DNA from: an uncultured Candidatus Saccharimonas sp.
Lineage (GTDB): Bacteria; Patescibacteriota; Saccharimonadia; Saccharimonadales; AQU-01
Reading direction: 5' to 3'
Assembly (NCBI GenBank): GCA_943358095.1
Contig: CALRGT010000008.1
Span: 1 to 35,167 of the forward strand
Length of the DNA: 35,167 nt
Position 1 is the first letter of the stretch. Each line of letters starts with the position of its first letter. The notes beneath the pieces were generated by a model. It saw only the letters and a program-made list of their open reading frames with translations, was not told the origin of the DNA and did no database searches. Position numbers and translations under genes: made by a program. Below are positions 9,768 to 18,583 of this stretch, one piece after another.

Positions 9768-10340
9768 ATGAAATATTATTTTGGAATCATTGCAGTCATC
9801 ATTATGCTATTTATTGGCGTTAAGTTGGCTTTTCCTGGTACCTCAAGCAAATCAACTACAAAAAGTCCTATTTCTGTAAAAAAAAGACTATCGGACTATT
9901 CGTCTACAAATGCTGAAGTAAGCGTGACTGTCGAAGGTCCAGTAGTAGGGCACGAGGTTCACAGCGCAATCCGTATTATTGTTGCCCGTGACGAAAGACG
10001 AGTTGAAATCATAAATGGCTACAACAACCTGATTGTTAAATCTAAGATTTACGACAACAACCAAACTGCTTTTGATGTATTTTTGCACGCTCTAGAGTAT
10101 GACTCTTATACGGCTGAAGTTAAGCCTAAGATTATCGACGACACAGGTGTTTGTGCTACTGGAACTAAGTATATTTACGAGCTTAAAAATACTGGAAATA
10201 AGGATACGGATAAAAGATTATGGTCAGTATCTTGTGGGGCAGGTATCGGTAATGCCGGCAGTAACGGTCCCTTAGTGCGTGATTTGTTCCAAAAGCAGAT
10301 CCCAGATTTTGGAACTGTTAGTCAGGGCTTGCAGTTCTAG
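9768..10340 (+). CDS. membrane-tethered/exported hypothetical protein
   Basis: N-terminal hydrophobic segment YYFGIIAVIIMLFIGVKLAF, polar ectodomain with two Cys; AGGAG upstream. Confidence 0.75.
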   Translation: MKYYFGIIAVIIMLFIGVKLAFPGTSSKSTTKSPISVKKRLSDYSSTNAEVSVTVEGPVVGHEVHSAIRIIVARDERRVEIINGYNNLIVKSKIYDNNQTAFDVFLHALEYDSYTAEVKPKIIDDTGVCATGTKYIYELKNTGNKDTDKRLWSVSCGAGIGNAGSNGPLVRDLFQKQIPDFGTVSQGLQF

Positions 10341-11251
10341 TTCGATAAGTCTTGTTGATGCTGTTCTCGCATTTCTAATTCTCTTGCAACGACTACGCCC
10401 AATGCTTTAATCCTTCGTTCTGTGCCGTCGCGCGCTTTTTCGGCCTCGGGCGATAAATTTGCTAAATCCCAGTAACCCCATTGATCTAGTTTCGGTTTAA
10501 TCACACCGTTAGTCAGTTCATTTGCGCCAAAAATTCCTTCTTTTGTGATGGCCATAGTGTGGTTGTTGAAGTTGTCTATGCCGGTGCCTGGCATACTAAA
10601 ATTCTTAACAACAGATGCAATGCTTACGACCATAAAACTAGGGTCTATTTCTATAGCGCTGACAGTTAAGTCAGTATAGAAGTCTTCATGAAGACTTTCG
10701 TCGCCTGCGACTCTTCCCATCACCTCTAGGCCTCCTCGTTCTTTGCCTAATTTGCGGCCTGTGTTCCTGTGGGCTATCTTAGTTGCGCTTTCTTGAATGG
10801 AGGCGTATGGACCAAGATCGTGTACGCCTTCAAACTTTGGGACTTTGCCATCAATAACTTGTTTCATGCGTCCGTCCTCTAGTCGCCTCGGATCAATAGC
10901 GCCAGTAGCATGTATCCACTCGCCAATCACTTTGCCGTGTCGACCTTCTTCCGCTGTCCATTGTCGACCCCATGAGTCGAGAGGGTGGTCGGGTTCTGCG
11001 GCATCTGCGATAGACTTGAAATAATGTGGTAAATTTTCTTCGGTTAACTGATTCACTAGTACTGCGCTTCGAATTCCTTCTTTTAGAGGATAGATATCTG
11101 GCGTCCATGGTTTCTTAGGGTCGTGGTTGCGCTCGGGTATTAATTCGTTAGGATACCAAATTCGCGTATTGTTCAGGTGTCGATTAATGAGTTGTTCGCT
11201 AGGTTCGCGGAGTTCGTGTAGTAGTCTATTCGCTTGTTCAGGATTTTGCAT
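10337..11251 (-). CDS. acyl-ACP desaturase-like di-iron protein
   Basis: TEENLPHYF, EEGRHGKVIGEWIHATGAIDPRRLED, IQESATKIAHRNTGR, GDESLHEDFYTDL, VKNFSMPG; EExxH and DExxH present; ATG 11251 preferred over ORF-track 11461. Confidence 0.85.
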   Translation of the reverse strand: MQNPEQANRLLHELREPSEQLINRHLNNTRIWYPNELIPERNHDPKKPWTPDIYPLKEGIRSAVLVNQLTEENLPHYFKSIADAAEPDHPLDSWGRQWTAEEGRHGKVIGEWIHATGAIDPRRLEDGRMKQVIDGKVPKFEGVHDLGPYASIQESATKIAHRNTGRKLGKERGGLEVMGRVAGDESLHEDFYTDLTVSAIEIDPSFMVVSIASVVKNFSMPGTGIDNFNNHTMAITKEGIFGANELTNGVIKPKLDQWGYWDLANLSPEAEKARDGTERRIKALGVVVARELEMREQHQQDLSN

Positions 11252-11335
11252 TATTATAGTGACCTCATTTACACACATTATAATCATTTTTATATATTTG
11301 CAGATAACTTTTTTGCATAGTAAGCTGTGATTTGT

Positions 11336-11920
11336 ATGATAAAAGCTATTATTTTTGATTGTTTCGGTGTCTTGTCGACAGAAGGCTGGATTCCATATCG
11401 CTACCATTATTTTGGTAATAATAAGGAGTTGTTTGAGCGTAGTGGAGACTTGCAGAAGCAAGTAGATGCAGGGCTGATGTCGATTGATGATTTTATTAAA
11501 GATATATCGGCCATGTCTGGTGTTGATGAGCAGTCAACCAAAAATATGCTAGAAGGGGTGGCGCCGAATCGTCAACTTATCGACTTTATTCGTTCAGAAA
11601 TAGCTCCAAAATATTCAGTCGGTATGCTGTCAAATGCTGGCGATAATTGGTTGGATAAGATTTTTACCGCAAAGGATTTAGCCTTGTTTGACGAGATCGC
11701 TTTATCTTTTCAAAACGGATTCATAAAGCCAGACGCTAGCTCCTACGAATCTATCGCTTCAAGGATTGGTGTCGAAACGCAGGAGTGTGTTTTTGTTGAT
11801 GATCAAGAAAGATATTGCACGGGTGCGATTGACGTTGGGATGAAGGCTGTTTGGTATAAAGATTTTGATCAGATGCGTACAGACCTGTATAAAATTTTAG
11901 CTACCAATACGAAAAACTAG
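11336..11920 (+). CDS. HAD-superfamily hydrolase
   Basis: KAIIFDCFGVL, MLSNAGDNW, FIKPDASSYE, CVFVDDQERYCTGAIDVGMKAVWY. Confidence 0.9.
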   Translation: MIKAIIFDCFGVLSTEGWIPYRYHYFGNNKELFERSGDLQKQVDAGLMSIDDFIKDISAMSGVDEQSTKNMLEGVAPNRQLIDFIRSEIAPKYSVGMLSNAGDNWLDKIFTAKDLALFDEIALSFQNGFIKPDASSYESIASRIGVETQECVFVDDQERYCTGAIDVGMKAVWYKDFDQMRTDLYKILATNTKN

Positions 11921-12136
11921 ACGTTTGTCGGTGTCGCACAGCTCACTAATAGTATTTGTGTGCATCCGTAGTGTGCCGGCAAGAGCAGCGCTTTTTGTGG
12001 TTATTGTTATCTGCTTTGCCTGAATGCTGACCTGTACTTCGCTTGCAAATGTTTCGCGAACAAATTCTTTAATAACCTGAACTTCAGGTGGTTCGTCGTA
12101 TTTTTTCTTAGAAATTATGTCGGCAATTGAACTCAT
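11897..12136 (-). CDS. small DUF721/DciA-like protein
   Basis: 79-aa ORF, IQAKQITITTKSAALAGTLRMHTNTISELC...LVFRIG resembles the DUF721 core; adjacent to mutM/holA. Confidence 0.55.
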   Translation of the reverse strand: MSSIADIISKKKYDEPPEVQVIKEFVRETFASEVQVSIQAKQITITTKSAALAGTLRMHTNTISELCDTDKRLVFRIGS

Positions 12137-12165
12137 ATTACAGAGTATAGCTTATAATTATTTGC

Positions 12166-13047
12166 ATGCCAGAGTTACCAGAGGTTGAAACAGTTCGTAC
12201 GGGTCTCACTAGTTTGATTGTCGGCAAGACAATTAAAGCGGTGGATTTTGATTGGCCAAAAAGTTTTCCTAACTCCCCAACAGATGTAAATGCGTTTATT
12301 ATTGGAGCCAAAGTCACGGCCGTTAAGCGTCGCGCTAAAGTTCTGATGATAGAACTCGACAGCAATTACACCCTGGTTACTCATTTAAAAATGACAGGTC
12401 AATTAGTTTATGTGGGTAAGGAGCGCTTTGGTGCAGGCCACCCCAACGATAGTTTAATCAACAGATTGCCAGACAAATCTACGCGTGTGACTTTTGAATT
12501 CGATGATGACTCAGAAAATCCAAAGCTATACTTTAATGATCAAAGAAAATTTGGTTGGATTAGACTAATTCCGACTTTAGAGGTTCCTAATATTGATTTC
12601 TTCAAAAAAGTTGGGCCAGAGCCACTAACAGATGAATTTACCGCAAAAGTTTTTATTAGCCGCGTAGAGAGGCGTGCTAACAGCACAATCAAGGCGGCTA
12701 TATTAGACCAAACCGTTTTGGCTGGTATCGGTAATATTTATGCTGACGAGTCGCTATGGGGTGCCAAAATTCACCCAGCCACTAGAGTACGTGATATACC
12801 AAAATTGAAACTCACTAAGCTGCACCATGAAATTAGGTATGTACTTAATTTATCGATAGAAAAAGGTGGCTCAACAGATAGAAATTATGTAAACGCGGAA
12901 GGTAAGCGGGGAAGTTATATTGATTTCGCACGGGTCTTTCGCCAAGAGGGCAAGCCTTGCCCTAGACATCCAGACACCTTGATTATCAAGACAAAGGTCG
13001 CGAGCAGAGGTACGCATTTGTGTCCAAGGTGTCAGATTCTCACTTAA
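12166..13047 (+). CDS. mutM: formamidopyrimidine-DNA glycosylase
   Basis: MPELPEVETVRTGL; GIGNIYADESLWGAKIHP; C-terminal zinc finger CPRH...CPRC. Confidence 0.97.
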   Translation: MPELPEVETVRTGLTSLIVGKTIKAVDFDWPKSFPNSPTDVNAFIIGAKVTAVKRRAKVLMIELDSNYTLVTHLKMTGQLVYVGKERFGAGHPNDSLINRLPDKSTRVTFEFDDDSENPKLYFNDQRKFGWIRLIPTLEVPNIDFFKKVGPEPLTDEFTAKVFISRVERRANSTIKAAILDQTVLAGIGNIYADESLWGAKIHPATRVRDIPKLKLTKLHHEIRYVLNLSIEKGGSTDRNYVNAEGKRGSYIDFARVFRQEGKPCPRHPDTLIIKTKVASRGTHLCPRCQILT

Positions 13048-13090
13048 ATCTGCCATTCGCTAAGCTATTTAGGTTAAACTGTATATTACT

Positions 13091-14026
13091 ATGATAGTTG
13101 TTTTGACGGGTACCAATAATTTTTTGCTACGCAAGCAGTTGCGAGAGCAGGTTAATGCATTCGTAGATGAACATGGCGACCTCGCACTGGAGCGACTCGA
13201 CGGCGAAACCGTAGATTTTAACCGTGTTCATGAGGCTTTGTCTAGCGTGCCATTCTTATCGAGCAAAAAAATGGTGATACTAAGTGATGCAAGTTCAAAC
13301 AAGGCTTTGACTGAACACATTGATGAACTATTGGCTAGCGCCGACGAGACTACGGACTTCATTATTGTCGAGTCTAAATTAGACAAAAGAAGCGTTTACT
13401 ATAAATCGTTGAAGAAGCAAAAGAATTATAATGAATATGTGGAGCCAGATGACTACAGTCTAGTAAAGTGGCTGAATGAAGAGGCAAAGGCAAGGGGAGG
13501 AGATTTGAGTACGACTGATGCGCGAAGCATAGTTGACCGCGTTGGTTCAAATCAACAGCTTTTGTCTAATGAGCTGGAAAAGTTAATTCTTTATAGGCCA
13601 AAAATTGACAGTGAAGTGATTAGTCTATTAATAGAACCTTCGCCAAGAAGTACAGTATTCGACATGTTGGAGGCGGCTTTTAATGGTAGGACTAAGCGTG
13701 CGCTTGAACTTTATGGTGAACAGCGTCAGCTAAGAAAAGATCCTCAGGCAATGATTGCATTAATTGCTTGGCAAATTCATATACTAGCCTTGATTAAGGT
13801 GGCAGGGCAGCGTAGTCCTGGCGAAATAGCCAAGGAAGGTCGGGTTAACCCGTTTGTAGTAAATAAGAGCATTTCTATTGCGAAACGATTATCTACTCAG
13901 CAAATCAAAGACCTCGTCCACGAAACTTTATTACTAGATATTGCGCTAAAATCTCAGCCAATTGATGCCGATAGCGCTCTAAAGAATCTATTATTGAAGA
14001 TCTCAAAAATAGAAATAACCGCCTAA
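13091..14026 (+). CDS. holA: DNA polymerase III delta subunit
   Basis: LTGTNNFLLRKQLREQV, VDRVGSNQQLLSNELEKLILY, ALIAWQIHILALIKVA. Confidence 0.85.
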   Translation: MIVVLTGTNNFLLRKQLREQVNAFVDEHGDLALERLDGETVDFNRVHEALSSVPFLSSKKMVILSDASSNKALTEHIDELLASADETTDFIIVESKLDKRSVYYKSLKKQKNYNEYVEPDDYSLVKWLNEEAKARGGDLSTTDARSIVDRVGSNQQLLSNELEKLILYRPKIDSEVISLLIEPSPRSTVFDMLEAAFNGRTKRALELYGEQRQLRKDPQAMIALIAWQIHILALIKVAGQRSPGEIAKEGRVNPFVVNKSISIAKRLSTQQIKDLVHETLLLDIALKSQPIDADSALKNLLLKISKIEITA

Positions 14027-14033
14027 TAAATAA

Positions 14034-14081
14034 TTGATCATTTAACATTTGTCATTAATGTATCAATGCATCAATGATCAA
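14034..14081. repeat. short heptamer inverted-repeat element (element C) between convergent holA and rpsT
   Basis: TTGATCATTTAACATTTGTCATTAATGTATCAATGCATCAATGATCAA; shares 22 bp (14057-14078) exactly with element A (26678-26699). Confidence 0.75.
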
Positions 14082-14113
14082 TCGCTCTTAACTCAATCTA
14101 CCGTCTACCTAGG

Positions 14114-14470
14114 TTATTTTTTCTTAGCAACAGTTTTCTTAGCAACAGGAGCTTTTTTGACTGCTGGTTTCTTTGCAGCTACTGGTTTTGCAGCTTTTAC
14201 TGTCTTAGTTGGCTTTACACCAGCTTTTTTAGCGGCAGCTGATAGCTGTCTTTGCTTACGAGCAGCTTTGTTCTTGTGAATTATGTTCTTCTTAACTGCT
14301 TTGTCGATTTCGCTTTGAGCTTTTTTGTGAGCATCGCTAGCTTTAGCTGTTCCGAGAGACTTAGTAAAAGTCTTAATAGACTCTTTTAGGCTTCTTTTCG
14401 TCTTTGCATTACGAATAGTAGCTTTTTTGGTAGTTTTTACTCTCTTGCGAGCTGACTTGATGATTGGCAT
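14114..14470 (-). CDS. rpsT: 30S ribosomal protein S20 with Ala/Lys/Pro-rich C-terminal extension
   Basis: MPIIKSARKRVKTTKKATIRNAKTKRSLKESIKTF...AQSEIDKAVKKNIIHKNKAARKQRQL. Confidence 0.92.
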   Translation of the reverse strand: MPIIKSARKRVKTTKKATIRNAKTKRSLKESIKTFTKSLGTAKASDAHKKAQSEIDKAVKKNIIHKNKAARKQRQLSAAAKKAGVKPTKTVKAAKPVAAKKPAVKKAPVAKKTVAKKK

Positions 14471-14512
14471 GAATCTACTTTCTAATTAATATTTATAAGA
14501 TTTATGAAGCCT

Positions 14513-14541
14513 ACTATACAGGGGTAATGACTTTTTGTAAA
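14513..14541 (-). promoter_or_regulatory. promoter for rpsT
   Basis: On the minus strand TTTACA, 17 nt, TATAGT. Confidence 0.65.
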
Positions 14542-14662
14542 GTCAGCCCACTCCAACGAAAAGGTGACTGAACGTATTACATTAGTGTCTAACTTTCTGC
14601 CTTGGGGATTTATCAGCTAAGTTAGTGAGGGTAATGCATATTCATATTTGTAGTACATAAGA

Positions 14663-14691
14663 TTGAAAAAGCATAGGCAATATGGTACTCT
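14663..14691 (+). promoter_or_regulatory. promoter for the 14738 gene
   Basis: TTGAAA (14663-14668), 17 nt, TACTCT (14686-14691). Confidence 0.5.
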
Positions 14692-14737
14692 TGCATTAAA
14701 TGATTGCTAAAATAAATACACTAAAAGAAGAGTAAGC

Positions 14738-16342
14738 ATGAACCCCCAAGAGCCATTATCACTAGACCTATCTCATCCTGAACCGACAACTGTTCAGATA
14801 TCTACAGACCCAAGACAACAGGTGATTGATCGCCTTAAGGGTTCTGTGAATATTCTTATTACGGTTTCTCCCGACCCCTCTGTCGACCAATTAGCCGCCT
14901 CTATTGGCTTTACTTTGGCGTTAAACAAACTAAGTAAGCACAGTACTACAGTTTTTAGCGGCGCAACACCACCGGCAATAGATTTCTTGGAGCCTTCCAA
15001 GACTATTCAAAAAGACATAGATAGCCTTCGTGATTTTATTATTGCTCTAGACAAATCAAAGGCCGACAAACTCCGATATAAAGTAGAAGATCGCTTCGTT
15101 AAAATTTTTATCACTCCATATCACACAGATATTAGTGATAAGGATTTAGAGTTCAGTCAAGGCGACTACAACGTTGACGTAATAATCGCTCTTGGAGTTA
15201 CTCGACGAGAATATCTTGACCAGGCAATTACTGCACATGGTCGTATTTTGCACGACGCCACTGTCATTAGCATAAACAAAGATAAAAGTGACGACATAGG
15301 GGTTATTAATTGGCACGTACCAGGAGCTAGCAGTTACTGTGAGATATTAGTCGATCTGATTGAAAATCTAAAGACCGCTGAAACAGAATTGTTTGATGGG
15401 CAAATCGCAACTGCATTTTTGACAGGTATAGTCGCCGAAACTGAAAGATTTAGTAACGACAAGACTACTCCACAGACCATGAGTACCGCTGGAATATTAA
15501 TGAAAGCTGGTGCTAATCAGCAATTAATATCATCAAACTTAGAGTCTGCAGGTTCTGTGCCTAAAGCTCCAGCAACTAGTACATTATTATCGCCACCCCC
15601 AGCAGCTATTATAGAAGCTGTCCCTCCAGTGACTACGGAAACTCCAGTTACCGTTAGTGCAGCTCCTGCGATTGAAATTATTGCAGCACCTACACCAGAA
15701 ACTCCAGCCCCTCCAATAATCCAGCAATCAGTTCAGGCTATACCAGACAATACTTCGGTTAGTTCCGGTGGACCGCTTGGGGTTGGTGATGAAGAAGCGT
15801 CTCATATTTCTCTAGATATGCCAGAGTCGACAGAGCAGGCAACAGAACAGGCGCCGGAGCCCAAGATTGATAGTATAGACATAGACAGCGATGGTACTTT
15901 GCATAAATTTGGTGATCCAGATCCACTTGATGTAGTCGCTTCTTTGCCTGAGCCTAGTTTTGCGGACGCGAAACCTCCAGCAGTCGATCGTGTTGATCAA
16001 TCGCTTGAAGAGATAGAGAATGCAATTAACAGCCCACACCTAAAAGTTAACGGGGGCGAAACAGTGTTATCTCCAGAGCACGGCGGTCAACCAACTACAC
16101 CGATAGCAGCTCTCAATGCCATACCTATTGATCTGGATTTGGGCCATGACGGTCAGCCTGGACTTAAGTTACCAAATCCTTTTAAGCGACCTTTACCGAG
16201 CACTCCAGAACCAACTTCGGCACCGTTAATTAACCAGTTTAATCCCGCACCACCCCCTGTAATTACGCCGCCGGAGCCGATAATCACCACGCTACCGCCG
16301 CCGCCCGCCAGTCCACCACCAATGATTCCGCCAGTAGTATAG
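14738..16342 (+). CDS. DHH-phosphoesterase-like protein (motifs degenerate) with long Pro/Ala/Thr-rich C-terminus
   Basis: VNILITVSPDPSVDQLAASIGFTLAL...VDVIIALGVTRREYL...TAFLTGIVAETERFSN; about 250-aa low-complexity tail. Confidence 0.65.
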   Translation: MNPQEPLSLDLSHPEPTTVQISTDPRQQVIDRLKGSVNILITVSPDPSVDQLAASIGFTLALNKLSKHSTTVFSGATPPAIDFLEPSKTIQKDIDSLRDFIIALDKSKADKLRYKVEDRFVKIFITPYHTDISDKDLEFSQGDYNVDVIIALGVTRREYLDQAITAHGRILHDATVISINKDKSDDIGVINWHVPGASSYCEILVDLIENLKTAETELFDGQIATAFLTGIVAETERFSNDKTTPQTMSTAGILMKAGANQQLISSNLESAGSVPKAPATSTLLSPPPAAIIEAVPPVTTETPVTVSAAPAIEIIAAPTPETPAPPIIQQSVQAIPDNTSVSSGGPLGVGDEEASHISLDMPESTEQATEQAPEPKIDSIDIDSDGTLHKFGDPDPLDVVASLPEPSFADAKPPAVDRVDQSLEEIENAINSPHLKVNGGETVLSPEHGGQPTTPIAALNAIPIDLDLGHDGQPGLKLPNPFKRPLPSTPEPTSAPLINQFNPAPPPVITPPEPIITTLPPPPASPPPMIPPVV

Positions 16343-16344
16343 TT

Positions 16345-16373
16345 TTGCTAAAATACTAAAAAAGTGATAAAAT
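16345..16373 (+). promoter_or_regulatory. promoter for the ABC-F gene
   Basis: TTGCTA, 17 nt, TAAAAT. Confidence 0.5.
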
Positions 16374-16402
16374 ATCGCTACTGAAGAAGTAGGTTAATAA
16401 AA

Positions 16403-18076
16403 ATGATTGCCCAAATTATAGTAAATGATAAATCGTTCGGTGATAAAGTCCTGTATGAGGGGCTTGAGCTTAATATTGAAGAAGGTGAGAAGCTTGGTCT
16501 AATTGGCCGAAATGGCACAGGCAAGACCACTTTGCTCGGCATTGTTACAGGTGATGACAAGGATTTTGACGGCGAAGTGAACTTTAAAAAGGGAACAGTT
16601 GTTATTGCAAGTCGTCAGGAACACCACGGCCACGAAGATAAAACAGTTTTGGAATACATTGTCGGTGACTTACCGGAATTTGTTCGGCTCAAGCATATTC
16701 TTGATACTTATCCAGCGCATATGGGTGACAGCGACAAGAAGATGCAGATTTACCATGACGCCTTAGAGCGATTTAATTTTCTTGGTTATTTTGAAATCGA
16801 AGACGAACTAGCTCAAGCGCTACAAGCTTATCAGGTTGATCCGTCGAAGATAGAAGTGCCTCTTTCTAGCTTGAGTGGTGGTCAAAAAAGAATGGTTGAA
16901 CTTGTTAAGGTACAGCGTGCAAGAGTCGATTTGGCTCTAATTGATGAGCCTACCAACCACATGGATTACATTGCAAAAGACGCTTTTATTAAATGGTTTA
17001 AGGGGGCTCGTGAAGCCGTAGTTGTTATTACTCACGACCGTGATGTTTTGAAAACGGTTGATAAGATCGTAGAGATCCGCGACGGGCAGGCCTTCCCATA
17101 TAAGGGTAATTACGACGATTATCTACGCATCAATGCTATCAAAATTACGTCTGAAGTTAACGAATACACCGTAACTCAGCGGCGTATCGCCAATCTAAAG
17201 GTTGATATTGTTCGTTTCCGACGCCTAAAAGAGCGCGCCAACGACCCGGGCACTATCAAGCGATTTAAATCACAGGAGCAGAAAGCAACAACGGAACTAG
17301 CCTTATTACAGACAGCCGAGAAGCCAAGTTTCTGGATTGATAGAGAGTCAGCAGGTAACTTGAATACTAAAATGAGTGACGCCTACGAAGAGCATAAGGC
17401 TCGCAACATTAAAGTACGAACTCGAACCGCCGTTACTGGCTCTAGCCGACTGCTTATTGACGTTAATAAGTTGAGTCTTGGTTACGCGGCTCCACTTTTT
17501 GCTGATGTTAATTTCCAGCTTCATGAAGGTGATCGCTTGCGACTGCACGGCCGAAACGGGGCAGGTAAGACGACATTAATTCAGGCGATTATCGCCAAAA
17601 CTGCAGAAAAAGAAGCTTCGAGTAAAAAATTTGCAGGCACGATTGCCGTCGAGAAACAGATTAAGATAGGTGTCTATGAGCAAGAAATTGACCCAATGTA
17701 TTTGAACATGAGTCTAGCGGCTGCTATTGAACACGCTTTTATGGCTAAAGACGTACCGATAAGTGACCAAAAGATTAAACAGCTTCTCGGCGACTATCTA
17801 TTTAACTCAGCTACAGACGGCAAGTTTCCGGTTAGCCAGCTTAGTGGAGGTCAAAAAGCACGCTTCCAACTAATGAATATGCTGGCCGGTGATCCACAAA
17901 TTCTGATTCTAGACGAGCCAACCAACCACCTTGATCTGCCTAGTATTGAGGAGTTAGAAGACGCTCTCAAGCAGTATCACGGAGCGATTATATATATCTC
18001 GCATGACAGCTACTTTTCGAGCAACATCGGTGGCGAGACTTGTCTAATCCAGCCACCCCTTGTCATAACAGCGTAA
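16403..18076 (+). CDS. ABC-F family ATPase
   Basis: Two ABC domains: GRNGTGKTT/LSGGQKR/LIDEPTNHMD and GRNGAGKTT/LSGGQKARF/LILDEPTNHLDLPS. Confidence 0.95.
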   Translation: MIAQIIVNDKSFGDKVLYEGLELNIEEGEKLGLIGRNGTGKTTLLGIVTGDDKDFDGEVNFKKGTVVIASRQEHHGHEDKTVLEYIVGDLPEFVRLKHILDTYPAHMGDSDKKMQIYHDALERFNFLGYFEIEDELAQALQAYQVDPSKIEVPLSSLSGGQKRMVELVKVQRARVDLALIDEPTNHMDYIAKDAFIKWFKGAREAVVVITHDRDVLKTVDKIVEIRDGQAFPYKGNYDDYLRINAIKITSEVNEYTVTQRRIANLKVDIVRFRRLKERANDPGTIKRFKSQEQKATTELALLQTAEKPSFWIDRESAGNLNTKMSDAYEEHKARNIKVRTRTAVTGSSRLLIDVNKLSLGYAAPLFADVNFQLHEGDRLRLHGRNGAGKTTLIQAIIAKTAEKEASSKKFAGTIAVEKQIKIGVYEQEIDPMYLNMSLAAAIEHAFMAKDVPISDQKIKQLLGDYLFNSATDGKFPVSQLSGGQKARFQLMNMLAGDPQILILDEPTNHLDLPSIEELEDALKQYHGAIIYISHDSYFSSNIGGETCLIQPPLVITA

Positions 18077-18136
18077 CTATAGTAAAATGTGTTCAAGTCA
18101 TTATCAATCTCTAAGAGAAGTAAAGTTAAGGAAGCC

Positions 18137-18403
18137 ATGATTTCAACCGAGAAGAAGAATATTGCCATCAAAAGTAACCAGTCACACAAGACTGACACTG
18201 GCTCACCAGCTGTTCAAGCAGCTATTTTGACAGAACGCATCAAAGAACTAACTGATCACTTAAAGATAAGCAAAAAAGATTTTGCAGCTCGTCGTGGACT
18301 ATTGCAAATGGTTGGCCAACGCCGTCGTTTACTCCGTTACATCGCAGACAAAGACAGTCAGCAATACCTCGATCTAATCAAAAAACTCGGTATCCGCCGC
18401 TAA
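18137..18403 (+). CDS. rpsO: 30S ribosomal protein S15
   Basis: [53 protein letters not shown]; internal ATG 18137 matches the family start. Confidence 0.96.
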   Translation: MISTEKKNIAIKSNQSHKTDTGSPAVQAAILTERIKELTDHLKISKKDFAARRGLLQMVGQRRRLLRYIADKDSQQYLDLIKKLGIRR

Positions 18404-18418
18404 TTTAGGCATTGGACA

Positions 18419-18450
18419 TTTGGGTGCCCACAACCGTTCTGGCATCCAAA
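18419..18450 (+). other. hairpin after rpsO
   Basis: TTTGGGTGCC-N12-GGCATCCAAA (10 bp with one G.U); second hairpin CTAGAAT/ATTCTAG at 18453-18470. Confidence 0.55.
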
Positions 18451-18495
18451 ATCTAGAATCTAAATTCTAGGGGACTCGCGAATAACACATTAATA

Positions 18496-18566
18496 GCAAG
18501 TGGTAGAGCACAGCTTCCTTTTTCGTTGGATAACGAGCAAAAGGGCAGTTGAACCTTATCACTTGC
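18496..18566 (+). promoter_or_regulatory. structured pnp leader hairpin
   Basis: Outer GCAAGTGGTA/TATCACTTGC (10 bp, one G.U), inner CCTTTT/AAAAGG and TCGTT/AACGA. Confidence 0.6.
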
Positions 18567-18583
18567 GGAAAAAAGGAAAAAAT

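Noticed and set aside
11252-11461. N-terminal 70-aa extension of the desaturase ORF
   Set aside because: It overlaps the HAD gene start and promoter region and does not match the family N-terminus; ATG 11251 is a better start.
14049-14279. Plus-strand ORF opposite rpsT
   Set aside because: Antisense of the Ala/Lys-rich S20 tail; low complexity and not protein-like.
18496-18566. tRNA-like stretch (AGTGGTAGAGCA resembling a D-arm) before pnp
   Set aside because: No credible anticodon or T-arm (no GGTTCGAATCC) or CCA-side geometry; the pairing fits a simple nested hairpin better.
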